Shown here piece by piece: positions 8,103 through 16,276 of a stretch of DNA of 26,360 nt; position 1 is the first letter of the stretch, and each line of letters begins with the position of its first letter. The DNA lies in contig JAKAAK010000009.1 of assembly GCA_021797025.1 (NCBI GenBank), positions 1 through 26,360 on the forward strand. The letters run 5' to 3'. The translations under genes and the position numbers were made by a program. Below the pieces are notes generated by a model. The model had not been told where the DNA came from. It saw only the letters and a list, made by a program, of their open reading frames with translations, and searched no databases. Source of the DNA: Thermoplasmata archaeon (GTDB taxonomy: Archaea > Thermoplasmatota > Thermoplasmata > Thermoplasmatales > Thermoplasmataceae).

Positions 8103-8888
8103 ATGAAAATGGAAAATCAAAATATCGATTTAACTATTGTTCTTGCAACTTTGAATGAAATTGAAAATTTACCCTTGCTCTGTTCCAGTATTGATTCAAT
8201 TTTAAGCAAACAAAAAATAAAATACCAGTTATTATTCGTTGATGACAACAGTAAAGACGGTACCAGAGAATTTATAATAAACTACTGCAATAAAAATCCC
8301 CTTTCAAAATATATATTCAATGAGTGCAAGCAGTCTCCATTGATAGCCAGATACCAGGGAATAAAAATTGCTGATGGCAGGTATATAATTACTATGGATG
8401 CAGATTTCCAGCATCCTCCATCTTATCTTATGAATATATATAATGCACTGTTAAAGAATTATGATTTAGTAATTGCCAGCAGATACTGCAAAAGTGGAAG
8501 CCCTGGCAACAGGAAAGTAGTAAGGGGGATAATATCACGTACCGCCACCTTTCTGGCACAGTTATTATTAAGAAGCAGCAGGAATATCAAGGATCCATTA
8601 TCCGGTTATTTCGGGTTTAAAAATGGCTTAAAGCTTGATATAAGGAATGGATGGAGAGGATATGAACTCGGTGTTTTTCTGAGGGCCAGCAATAATAATT
8701 TAAAAATAAAGGAAATCCCATATAAATTTGTTGAGCGGGAAAGGGGGAAATCAAAAGTCACATCCAGCCCGGATTTTGTGAAGACTTATATGATCGAGCT
8801 AGTAAGAGCTAAAAAAGTAGAAATTTTGAATTATGGGTTATATGCAGGGGTCAGTAGCCGTATATTCAATTTTAGAATGTCTCAATAA
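8103..8888 (+). CDS. Dolichyl-phosphate mannose synthase-like GT2 glycosyltransferase
   Basis: This 261-residue GT2 enzyme resembles DPM1, which moves a sugar from GDP-mannose (or another nucleotide sugar) to dolichyl phosphate at the inner membrane face. Conserved blocks are TIVLATLNEIENLP (11-24), FVDDNSKDGTREFI (45-58), ITMDADFQHPP (96-106, the metal-binding DAD), SRYCKSGSPGNRK, DPLSGYFGFKN, and the basic VERERGKSKVT loop. There are no C-terminal membrane segments, so it is the short DPM1 type. The true start may be the second Met at 8109, given the TATA spacing. It stands alone in its transcript and is followed in the same direction by an ALG5-like enzyme. Together these suggest a lipid-linked sugar donor supply for outer-face transferases such as the DUF2079 proteins. 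The exact sugar is unknown. Confidence 0.82.
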   Translation: MKMENQNIDLTIVLATLNEIENLPLLCSSIDSILSKQKIKYQLLFVDDNSKDGTREFIINYCNKNPLSKYIFNECKQSPLIARYQGIKIADGRYIITMDADFQHPPSYLMNIYNALLKNYDLVIASRYCKSGSPGNRKVVRGIISRTATFLAQLLLRSSRNIKDPLSGYFGFKNGLKLDIRNGWRGYELGVFLRASNNNLKIKEIPYKFVERERGKSKVTSSPDFVKTYMIELVRAKKVEILNYGLYAGVSSRIFNFRMSQ

Positions 8889-9111
8889 ATTTATTATAAT
8901 CAGATAAATGACAAACATTGTCCTTTGAGATTAACTGAGGTATTTATATAAAAAATGTGAAAATCATAAATGCAAAAAAATTTTGAAGATAATAGGAGGT
9001 TTTTCAGGGATGTATTGAAATAAATCCTTTGGAGAGCGTTTCATATAATATGTCTGACAAATATTTATATGCTATTAATTCTTACCAACTTATATAGGTT
9101 GGTGATTAAAA
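8889..9111 (+). other. Upstream region of the ALG5-like gene, with promoters
   Basis: A TATA-like TTTATATA at 8943-8950 lies about 25 bases before a 17-codon frame at 8970 (MQKNFEDNRRFFRDVLK), which may be a leaderless micro-ORF or chance. A second TATA (TTATATA) near 9090 and a GGTTGGTGATT Shine-Dalgarno block at 9097-9107 lead into the frame that begins at 9112. Confidence 0.35.
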
Positions 9112-9963
9112 ATATCGGGGCATGGTGGAAATCAGGAAATACAAAGTTTTAGTAATCCTACGGTACTCACCATTTCCAACGATGATAACACTTCACAGAG
9201 TTCTCAAGAAGCAAAAAATGGAATTTCAATAATTATTCCTGCATATAATGAAAGAGATAGAATAAAAAAATCCCTTGATAATTATATACCTGTTATAGAG
9301 TCATTTAATCTACCATATGAAATAATAGTTGTTATAGACGGAAATGATGGCACTGAAGATGTCATCAGGAACTATAAAAATCTAGATTATTTTAAGTCAA
9401 GTGAAAGATTGGGTAAAGGGGGTGCAGTAAAGAAAGGTTTGTTAATGGCACAATACAGATATGTAGGATTTGTCGATGCAGACGGAAGCGTAGCTCCAGA
9501 AGACTTTAAGAAATTACTGCAGCAAATACAGGATAATTCCTGTGTAATATCCTCAAGATATATTAATGGGAGTAAATGGATAAACAAGGAGCCGTTCTTT
9601 AAGAGATTTGCAAGCAGAGGGTTTAATTTATTCGTTAACCTTGTTCTTAATTTAAAAGTTAAAGATACACAATGCGGCGCAAAATTTTTTAAATTTGATA
9701 TTATTAAAAAGATAATCCCGCAAATAGAAGTGACTAACTGGACATTTGATGTTGCTATTTTATATCATATAAAGCGTATGGGGTACAATATAAAAGAAAT
9801 ACCGGTAAAATGGAGTCATGATCTGGGAACAAAATTCAATTATACAGTTTCTATTATTCCAATGTTTCTCACAGTAATTGCAATAAAATTAATGAATTCA
9901 AGGATAAAAGATTACGTACCGGAATTACTATTTAAGATAGTTTCAAAGTTTAGGGTTTATTGA
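9112..9963 (+). CDS. ALG5-like dolichyl-phosphate glucosyltransferase (GT2); apparent ATA start
   Basis: This full GT2 catalytic domain has ISIIIPAYNERDRIKKSL (38-55), IIVVIDGNDGTEDVI (71-85), RLGKGGAVKKGLL (99-111), VGFVDADGSV (118-127, metal site), SSRYINGSKW, DTQCGAKFFKFD and NWTFDVAILYHIKRMGYNIK. This order is typical of ALG5/DPM-type enzymes that load dolichyl phosphate. Read from ATA at 9112 it has about 283 residues. No ATG, GTG or TTG occurs in frame between the upstream stop (9103-9105) and the TTG at 9409, which lies after two catalytic motifs and cannot be the real start. A GGTGATT site at 9101-9107 sits 4-5 bases before the ATA, exactly where a start is expected. Either AUA is used inefficiently or an ATG was mutated and the gene is silent. 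Its end overlaps the broken epimerase by 3 bases, tail to tail. Confidence 0.72.
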   Translation: MSGHGGNQEIQSFSNPTVLTISNDDNTSQSSQEAKNGISIIIPAYNERDRIKKSLDNYIPVIESFNLPYEIIVVIDGNDGTEDVIRNYKNLDYFKSSERLGKGGAVKKGLLMAQYRYVGFVDADGSVAPEDFKKLLQQIQDNSCVISSRYINGSKWINKEPFFKRFASRGFNLFVNLVLNLKVKDTQCGAKFFKFDIIKKIIPQIEVTNWTFDVAILYHIKRMGYNIKEIPVKWSHDLGTKFNYTVSIIPMFLTVIAIKLMNSRIKDYVPELLFKIVSKFRVY

Positions 9964-10848
9964 AGCATTCTTTTAATGCAGCCCCTGATATCATATTCAG
10001 GTTCAAATTGCAATTCTTTCCTTGCTTTTTCTATATCTGCCTTAGTAAACATCTGGTAGCTTGTAAAGGGATTCTTTACATATTTCGCTTCAATATCGGA
10101 ATGCATCTCGACTTATATTATTTTAAAAAATGTATTAACAACCATTGATATCCCTGTGCCTATATTATATGCTTCCCCAGATCTCCCTTTCTCCATTGCA
10201 TGTACCGATGCCCTTGCATTGTCTTCTATGTAAATAAAATCTCTTTTCTGGTTTCCATTTCCATATATCACCGGTGTGTTATTAGCTCTTAAATCATTGA
10301 TAAATTTATGGAATATGATTGAGTAAGCTCCTTTCCTGTTTTCTCCTGGCCCGTATGTATTGAAATATCTCAAATATACAGAATCAAGTTTTCTCAGAAG
10401 TGAAAATGACCTTGCTGTTAATTCGTTCGTATATTTTGTTACTGCATAAAGATTAGGATAGCTATCTGTAATTATGCTTTCACTTGTCTGTGTACTTATA
10501 TCTCCATATACTGCCGATGATGATGCTAAAATGATTTTTTTGACATTATTTTTATATGCTGCTTTCAGTATATTATAAGTTCCCACAATATTGATTTCAT
10601 ACCCTATGCCATCTATATCTTGAAATTCTGGTGAAGATGTTACTGCTGAGGGGTTAAACACATAATCAATATCATTCATTGAATTTTCTAGTTTTTCATA
10701 ATCCATAATATTTCCCATTATATGTTCGATAGCATTGCTATTTTTATCTGCTACATCATATGATACAGTGTTAATATTTCTTCTTATTTAATAATTCTAT
10801 AATATTCCTGCCAATAAATCCGGACCCTCCAATAACCAGTGCTTTCAT
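9957..10848 (-). pseudogene. NAD-dependent nucleotide-sugar epimerase/dehydratase, broken twice
   Basis: This short-chain dehydrogenase of the extended sugar-epimerase type would have about 297 residues. The N-terminus MKALVIGGSGFIGRNIIELL (Rossmann GGSGFIG) runs from ATG 10848 to a frameshift at codons 24-26. The frame then continues with NTVSYDVADKNSN, FNPSAVTSSPEF, LASSSAVYGD (active-site Ser), YAVTKYTNELTA (YxxxK), LRYFNTYGPGENRKGAYS and RDFIYIEDNARA. An in-frame TAA at 10113-10115 then interrupts it. Beyond it, in the same frame, the normal C-terminus continues (VKNPFTSYQMFTKADIEKA ... RMLQ) to 9957. Two independent lesions argue for a true pseudogene rather than a sequencing slip. It probably made a UDP- or dTDP-sugar (GalE- or RmlB-like); the exact reaction is not readable. 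Confidence 0.85.
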
Positions 10849-11410
10849 AGCTAGGTATAATAACTATTAATAAATTTCTTTGCATTGCATTTTTTGGGTT
10901 TACTGGTTGCTGTTAACTTGATATAGTTTTAAATTATACTCCTTGAAATATTGATTTGTTTTATTATAGTATAGCAGGTCGCGCTTATTGGATTGTATAG
11001 GTACGTCTGTATTTTTCAGATGTATCCTATTCTGTTTCCCATATATCATTTATATTATGAGAGCGATGAACGTCCCATAGTTCTTAAACGCTACATATTA
11101 TCATGGCCATTTAAGTTAATATACTTCTGAGATTTCTTAGCCTGTAAACTTACTCTCAGGAATCATGAGGGAATATCTAATGTCAGTCAGTATTGTGATC
11201 ACTTTTGCGAATATCCCATTTATAGCATAAATCTTTTGCATGACTTTGCGATCTTGATCTGCTAGATTTTTTTCTGTAAATGCCCTAATAAATAGCAGGA
11301 CTGTAAATATCTTTATTTGTAAGTTCGTTAATCTGTACGGTAGAAAACTGAACATGAATCATTACTATTGAACATACAAAGTTCGCATTGTTTTACAAGC
11401 AATCTTTATC
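10849..11410. other. Intergenic region with one weak reading frame
   Basis: TTTATTAA (minus strand, 10867-10874) is a plausible TATA box for the epimerase remnant. A minus-strand frame at 11137-11355 (72 codons, starting MFSFLPYRLTNLQIK and ending MIPESKFTG) has no ribosome site and no recognised family. A second frame over the same bases also looks protein-like (VQINELTNKDIYSPAIY, then a stop), so this may be another decayed gene. I do not call it as coding. Confidence 0.35.
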
Positions 11411-12568
11411 TCAGTTTAGAAGTTGCCTGACTGATTCAGTTGCTTGCATAATTTTCTCTGAAATATCAATGGAAGTCTTATTGTTATAGTTATGATCTCT
11501 TTCCAAACTCATCTTCAAATCATCATAGAAATGGTCTGAGTCAGTTAAAATTACCCCGTTAAGTCCTGATGCCTGTTCTTCAAATTCTGGATGCCTGATA
11601 CATATGACTTGAGTATCAAAAGTAATTGCAGTCTCTAAAACTCCAGAATGGCCTCCTGGGACATTATATGGAATTAGCACGAGGTCAGAACGGAGGACAA
11701 GTTTTAGAATATCCTTTTCTGAAACGTATCCATGTCTCTCATCTATTACCTTAGAATACGTTTTAACCAGTTGATTGAAATAATTTACATAAGCTGGAAA
11801 ATTGCTATTGATACCCCCGCTGAGGATAAGATGAAATTCTATTCCCGTATTTCTAAGTTTCATCAGATTTTTTAACGCGAGTTCTAGGTTTTTTTGCGGA
11901 CCCCAATACCCATGTAGAAGAATTATTTTATTCTGGTTTTTATTCCTTTCCATGAATTTGTTCTTTGAAAGTGCGTTTATGTAAATGGTTGGAACTGCCT
12001 CAAAGTACCTCATATCTAAATATTTTACTAATGCTTTCTTGTTTTTATGCCTTATCTTGTTTACATACATCATGAGAGGCATATAGACGGGTAGTGATGT
12101 AAATATGCGCATTTCAACCATTGTGAGTATGATTTTCCTAATTCTGTCTATTGGTGAATTGTAACCAAGTTTCTCAACATCATTTGTAAAAGTTGAATTA
12201 TGGTACACAACCCTCATGTTTTTGTTGCCAAACTTCGTGAGAATATATGGGGAAAGGAGCCCGAACATATTCAGCAATGAAGACTTTCCGAATGCTGTAG
12301 GGAGAATATTGAATATTACCGTATCGTATTTTTTCCATTTAATACGATACAAATTTAGTGTAGATAATGGATCACTAGAATTGAATGTTGGTATAATCCT
12401 AACCTTGTCCGGTACAAATGTTTCCTCTATATTAGTATTAGGATATCCGCAGAAAACATCAATGCTCTCAACTTCCTTTAATTCAGACATCAGATACACC
12501 ATAGCTGTCGTGTTGGTGGCGGCAGAAGTACCGAAGTTGTGGAAATTTCCAACGTATGCAATATGCAT
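11411..12568 (-). CDS. GT4-family (GT-B fold) glycosyltransferase
   Basis: This 385-residue protein starts MHIAYVGNFHNFGTSAATN, a Rossmann-like N-terminal domain with a glycine-rich turn. The second domain begins near 205 with KIILLHGYWGPQKNLELALK, the phosphate-binding block usual in GT4. It continues through FHLILSGG and YVSEKDILKLVLRSDLVLIP, and reaches PGGHSGVLETAI, which corresponds to the donor-binding E-rich region, although the second Glu of EX7E is not obvious. No membrane segment is present, so a cytoplasmic membrane-associated enzyme is likely. The ATG at 12568 has no Shine-Dalgarno, but a TATA-like box lies about 25 bases upstream, so the gene appears to be a leaderless single unit. 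Its sugar and acceptor are unknown. Confidence 0.75.
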   Translation of the reverse strand: MHIAYVGNFHNFGTSAATNTTAMVYLMSELKEVESIDVFCGYPNTNIEETFVPDKVRIIPTFNSSDPLSTLNLYRIKWKKYDTVIFNILPTAFGKSSLLNMFGLLSPYILTKFGNKNMRVVYHNSTFTNDVEKLGYNSPIDRIRKIILTMVEMRIFTSLPVYMPLMMYVNKIRHKNKKALVKYLDMRYFEAVPTIYINALSKNKFMERNKNQNKIILLHGYWGPQKNLELALKNLMKLRNTGIEFHLILSGGINSNFPAYVNYFNQLVKTYSKVIDERHGYVSEKDILKLVLRSDLVLIPYNVPGGHSGVLETAITFDTQVICIRHPEFEEQASGLNGVILTDSDHFYDDLKMSLERDHNYNNKTSIDISEKIMQATESVRQLLN

Positions 12569-12588
12569 TACTGTTGATTTGAAAGACC

Positions 12589-12596
12589 TAAATAAC
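12589..12596 (-). promoter_or_regulatory. TATA box of the GT4 gene at 12568
   Basis: On the minus strand GTTATTTA is centred about 25 bases before the ATG, fitting leaderless transcription. Confidence 0.45.
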
Positions 12597-12989
12597 TTTT
12601 ACTTACTATTCATAGCGAATATTGAATATCAGGAATTCATGCTTTCTGATTTTATTATTTTTTGTACTAATATTATTTTTCATACATCTTCACGAATTTT
12701 GGAACTTTGACGATACAAGTCTCTTTTTCTAAATTATCCTTAACCAACATGTTCCTTTCCCCGGAATTTTCAACCTGTTTATTTTACTATACTGCGTCCT
12801 TAAATCTCTTAGATATTTACGGTCCTTTATTCATGTATTTTCTTTGAAATATACGTTTCGCTCCACTTTCATATATTCCAGTTTACAACTGTAAAAATAA
12901 TAAATAGATCGCACAAAATGTCGTTGCTCGCTAGAATTTGAGAAGTCTTAGAATTAGTAAATAAAATTAGCCCCACACATTGGGAAGAA
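12597..12989. other. Intergenic region with faint gene debris
   Basis: On the minus strand short frames such as KDRKYLRDLRTQYSKINRLK and MLVKDNLEKETCIVKVPKF (the latter after GGGGAAAGG) look like possible relics. They are too short to assign. Confidence 0.25.
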
Positions 12990-13500
12990 TTACTTTTGTG
13001 AATCAATCTTAAGCAAGAGTAGAATTTTATAATTAAGATACGCCATATTAGAGATATCCTTCAACATTCTTCCTTTTGTACCAATGAGAACACATCCTAT
13101 TGAGTTTATTGAATAGCCGCTACTTTTGTATTTAACAGACTCCAAATAAAATTTGATCGAGACTAAAATATCTTCACCCCATTCACAAAATTTTCATCAA
13201 ATATAGGATAACTGGCTCTTAATATATATATGTTGAAAATATCGAAAAATCAGATATTACCCGGTATAAATATTTATTTTTAGTCAAGTATTTTAAAGGA
13301 ACTTTATTGCTATTAACTAGAAGTTCAATATCGAATCTTCTCCCGAATCTGAGAAGTGCACTTATGTATTCATCTATAAAGTTCATAAATAAATTTTTCT
13401 AAATGTAGTTATTCCAAATTTAATTAAATTTCCGATGGCCGGCCTGTTTCGGCTGAAAACTGTAGCGTTTACCTTTGGAAAAAATGTATTCAAACTCGGT
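12990..13500 (-). pseudogene. Decayed GT2-type glycosyltransferase, C-terminal half
   Basis: Pieces in alternating minus-strand frames line up in order with the intact GT2-type gene at 20866-21855. They are FEYIFSKGKRYSFQPKQAG (near 13490-13430), MNFIDEYISALLRFGRRFD (from 13388), LRASYPIFDENFVNG, and GEDILVSIKFYLESVKYKS ending at 12990-12992. The key match is FDENFVNG plus GEDILVS against FDETYINGFEDVDIS in the intact protein, the acceptor-side motif of GT2 enzymes. At least three frame breaks occur. It lies just downstream of, and in the same direction as, the GT4 at 13623, so it was probably part of that operon. The N-terminal half is missing or beyond recognition. Confidence 0.6.
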
Positions 13501-13622
13501 GGTTTTTAGGAAATATTTTAATTATTATCCAGTATTTTCAAAACAACTTAACTTCTGAACTCTAACCAGTTACTGCCTTTTATATCACATTCTGGTTATT
13601 AAATCATTTATTCTCTCAATTC

Positions 13623-14720
13623 TCATAATCCTCTTTCCTCCATTACAGATTTATATATTTTTATATATGCAGCAATGGCTTTATTTCCATCAAGATTTAA
13701 CCTCTGTTTTTTCATACTATTAAGATAAATAGCATCAGTTTCGGAATTTAGAATTTCCTTAATATATGCTGTCAGCTCATGTGGGTTCATTGAGATATCA
13801 AAAAACATTCCAGCTTCACCCAATACTTCTCTATTTATTGGTATATCGGTCGCAAGAACTGGTAATTCTGAACCAATCGCTTCTATCTGAGGTCTACCGA
13901 ATCCTTCAAAACTCGATACGTTGAGGTAGAGATCTGCGGCGTTGAAATAAAGTGGATATATATCATTACCTACTTTTGCAACGTTTATTGCGTTTTTACT
14001 TTTGAGCGGGAATCCTATTTTTATTATCTTATAACCCTCAGGTAATTGGTCTGCAACACGTTCCAAAAACCTAATTCGTTTATTTTTAGTTCCGGAACTT
14101 ACATTCAATATAAGTTTCAAATTATCTGAGAGTGAAAGAGTTTTTCTTGCTAAAACTTTATCTCTCTGCTTAAATTCTTCGGTGTCAATCCAATGATGGA
14201 TTACTTCAGAATTTAATCTGTTTCTTCTAAGCTGTTCCTGAGTTAACTTGCTGATCGCTATTATCCTTTTTGCAGCTTTAATATCTCTCATGGTTTTTAT
14301 GTTAATTAAATCGCGATATACTGAATCAAAAGAGTTCCTTATCCCTGATACGGATAGCGAGTCTAACAAGAAATCGAATCTCAGATCATGAATGGTAACA
14401 ACAGAATTACAGAAATATTTGACTCCAGAATAATCCGAACCACAGAAATGTACTATTGAATCTTCAAAAACATGAGAGTATGATTTTAACAACAGGGAAT
14501 TGTATTTTCTAGCGAATGGAATATATAAAAAGTTTCCTGCTATTTTCCTTGAATTGAAAGATACCAACTCAATACTTGAGTCGCTATGGGGTGTATCAAA
14601 ATAACCGTTGTATAAAATGCTCACCTGGTTTTTAGCATTTGAAAGATATTTTGCCAATGTCCACGTGTATCTGCCTATTCCTGTCGTCTTCAATTGGTCA
14701 GTAACAAGAACTATTTTCAA
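13623..14720 (-). CDS. GT4-family glycosyltransferase (RfaG/WbaZ-like)
   Basis: This 365-residue GT-B enzyme has an N-terminal loop TTGIGRYTWTLAKYLS (12-27) that contacts the donor or acceptor, VVTIHDLRFDF (107-117), and AKRIIAISKLTQEQL at the domain hinge. Its catalytic block is SSFEGFGRPQIEAIGSELPV (269-288), with the EX7E pair at E272 and E280. ATDIPINREVLGEAGMFFD closes the fold. The start is a TTG at 14720: GGTGA ends 5 bases before it, the same spacing used by neighbouring genes, and no in-frame ATG lies nearer. It follows the methyltransferase gene by 21 bases and is probably co-transcribed with it. The family resembles mannosyl- or rhamnosyltransferases; the sugar is not known. Confidence 0.82.
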   Translation of the reverse strand: MKIVLVTDQLKTTGIGRYTWTLAKYLSNAKNQVSILYNGYFDTPHSDSSIELVSFNSRKIAGNFLYIPFARKYNSLLLKSYSHVFEDSIVHFCGSDYSGVKYFCNSVVTIHDLRFDFLLDSLSVSGIRNSFDSVYRDLINIKTMRDIKAAKRIIAISKLTQEQLRRNRLNSEVIHHWIDTEEFKQRDKVLARKTLSLSDNLKLILNVSSGTKNKRIRFLERVADQLPEGYKIIKIGFPLKSKNAINVAKVGNDIYPLYFNAADLYLNVSSFEGFGRPQIEAIGSELPVLATDIPINREVLGEAGMFFDISMNPHELTAYIKEILNSETDAIYLNSMKKQRLNLDGNKAIAAYIKIYKSVMEERGL

Positions 14721-14741
14721 CTACTTCACCTTCTATTTAAA

Positions 14742-15446
14742 TCATGATTCTAATTTACGTAAAAACATTATATGTAAAAAGGTGAAAACATTAACGCGTT
14801 CTATTACTTTGAATTGTTTTGCAATAAATTCCTCAACTATATCCGCTCCTTTGCTCGAATGATAGACATGCCCTCTTTCTTCATTGTGTTCTACTTCCCT
14901 TCTCGCAAAGAGACGGTATAAGAAATGTTCTCTAGGAAGTGAAACAATTAGTGTTCCTCCTGGTTTTAACACCCTGTTAAGTTCCACAACAATATCTTTG
15001 TAATTCGAATTATGTTCCAATACGTCAGTAGCTAGTATTGTATCAAATTCACTGTCATTAAATTGCGATAACCCAGTATCCTTTCTAACTTTGTCCACCC
15101 TTACATTAGAAAGTTTCATAAAAGCTACAAGACCTCTAGCTACAGTTACCTGATCATCAAAAGCATCGACAGCCACAACATTGTTATACGTGCGAGAGAG
15201 TATAGGTAGAAAGGCCCCAAAGCCAGTTCCGAAGTCTAGAGCCATATGCCCTAGTTGATTTTCAAATAGATATTTAGTTATTGTCCTATACTTGTTGAGA
15301 ACAACATATCGCTTAGCTAGATTTAGGCTAAAAAGGGGCATGGCAAAAGGTTCCATGTCTATGCCTTTATCATTTTCAGTTTTCCTAAATTTGTTGTAAA
15401 TCGGCATAAAAGTTTTAAAATCTATTGTATTTTTATTGGCGCACAT
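14742..15446 (-). CDS. Class I SAM-dependent methyltransferase (Methyltransf_11 type)
   Basis: This 234-residue methyltransferase has the SAM-binding motif I ALDFGTGFGAFLPIL (69-83), an acidic residue at the end of strand 2 (D94 in VVAVDAFD), ATDVLEHNSNYKDIV (139-153), and motif LKPGGTLIVSLPREH (160-174). A basic, His-rich segment RREVEHNEERGHVYHS follows. It opens a two-gene transcript with the GT4 at 14720, so its substrate may be a sugar or lipid in the same glycan. ATG 15446 has a TATA box 27 bases upstream and no Shine-Dalgarno. The family is clear; the substrate is not. Confidence 0.82.
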   Translation of the reverse strand: MCANKNTIDFKTFMPIYNKFRKTENDKGIDMEPFAMPLFSLNLAKRYVVLNKYRTITKYLFENQLGHMALDFGTGFGAFLPILSRTYNNVVAVDAFDDQVTVARGLVAFMKLSNVRVDKVRKDTGLSQFNDSEFDTILATDVLEHNSNYKDIVVELNRVLKPGGTLIVSLPREHFLYRLFARREVEHNEERGHVYHSSKGADIVEEFIAKQFKVIERVNVFTFLHIMFLRKLES

Positions 15447-15469
15447 CTTTAAACTTCATTTATTTTCTA

Positions 15470-15477
15470 TACTTAAA
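15470..15477 (-). promoter_or_regulatory. TATA box of the methyltransferase-GT4 unit
   Basis: On the minus strand TTTAAGTA is centred about 27 bases before the ATG at 15446. Confidence 0.5.
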
Positions 15478-16003
15478 CCTTTGTACGCCAGCGTCATATT
15501 TATTCTGCGATGCAATTTATTTCAAAATTCATGTTTTTGAATATATACTGAGGAAACCATGTGAAAATGTGTATGCTATTACTGAGTTTGATTATCATCC
15601 GAAGCGGATGATTTTCTGAGACATAGAGTTTTGCTTATTGAGTAGGATATATCCTATAATGATCTGTCAGACACGTTCATGGGTAGTTGTGTCAACAATT
15701 CCCAACTATATAAGCTGACACAGGAATGCTTTATTAGGAATTTGTTGGCTTATTCTATGGGTTTGTATACCTATACATCATTATAAACAATTATACTCAT
15801 ACGGGATTGAATACCTAATAAACAAGGGAGAATATACATTACAAACTAAAAAGCAAGGATTTTATTTTCATATTGGTATAAACACATCATTTACAATAAA
15901 AACTAAAATCAAGTAATACTGTTATATCAATCTAACTTAAATTCGAACAAATAATAGCTTTGAGAAAAGACATAAATAAGATCATCGAAATAGAAGGAGT
16001 AAA

Positions 16004-16093
16004 ATGAATCCTCCTTTGTTATGTGATTTTGAGGTCTGTATAACAATTACCAGACATAGCCTATCAGTCGTTACTAATGACTGCACTAATTAG
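16004..16093 (+). CDS. Possible 29-codon small ORF with its ribosome site in a hairpin
   Basis: ATG 16004 follows AAGGAG (15994-15999) by 4 bases. The frame reads MNPPLLCDFEVCITITRHSL and stops at 16091-16093. AAGGAG can pair with CTCCTT at 16011-16016, placing the ATG in the loop. It could be a short peptide, a truncated transposase start left before the IS, or chance. No homology is recognised. Confidence 0.25.
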   Translation: MNPPLLCDFEVCITITRHSLSVVTNDCTN

Positions 16094-16105
16094 TTCTAAC
16101 CACAC

Positions 16106-16137
16106 CCGGTATCTTATGATTCCAATATCATAACCGG
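16106..16137. repeat. Bulged inverted repeat (hairpin)
   Basis: CCGGT (16106-16110) and TATGAT (16115-16120) pair with ATCATA (16127-16132) and ACCGG (16133-16137), with a 4-base bulge and a 6-base loop. It lies about 50 bases left of the IS and may be an end structure of another element or a transcription signal. Confidence 0.4.
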
Positions 16138-16188
16138 TCGTATGATTATATTTACTTTCAGATACTGCGATGATTATCAAAGCATGAT

Positions 16189-16216
16189 TGGTCCTCTCCA
16201 TTTATTATTTGGACAG
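16189..16216 (+). repeat. IS left terminal inverted repeat
   Basis: It begins TGGTCCTCTCC and ends ATTTGGACAG, and pairs with the right repeat at 17486-17512 allowing a one-base gap. A related solo copy lies at 5353. Confidence 0.7.
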
Positions 16217-16276
16217 TTATCAAGTGGAATATATAGAAATTGATAAATATAAATTGAAACATAATGAGGTGATATA

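Larger units (their letters stand above)
15478..16188. other. Intergenic region before the insertion sequence
   Basis: No gene is recognised. A 46-codon plus-strand frame near 15640-15785 (DISYNDLSDTFMGSCVNN, then QLYKLTQECFIRNLLAYS) may be debris. An inverted repeat TGTGTCA/TGACACA spans 15688-15722. A 29-codon frame and a hairpin are listed separately. Confidence 0.35.

Noticed and set aside
8970..9023. 17-codon leaderless micro-ORF
   Set aside because: A TATA box is well placed, but the frame is too short to distinguish from chance without conservation data.
9409..9963. Short glycosyltransferase starting at TTG 9409
   Set aside because: This start lies after the first two GT2 motifs, which are present and in frame upstream, so the real gene is longer.
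11137..11355. 72-codon minus-strand frame as a real gene
   Set aside because: There is no ribosome site, TATA box or recognisable family, and an alternative frame is equally protein-like.
12216..12710. 164-codon plus-strand frame opposite the GT4 gene
   Set aside because: It is antisense to a well-supported glycosyltransferase, has no ribosome site or recognised motif, and has poor protein texture.
15688..15722. Inverted repeat TGTGTCA/TGACACA with a 21-base spacer
   Set aside because: The arms are only 7 bases with no associated gene or second copy, so chance is likely in a region of this length.
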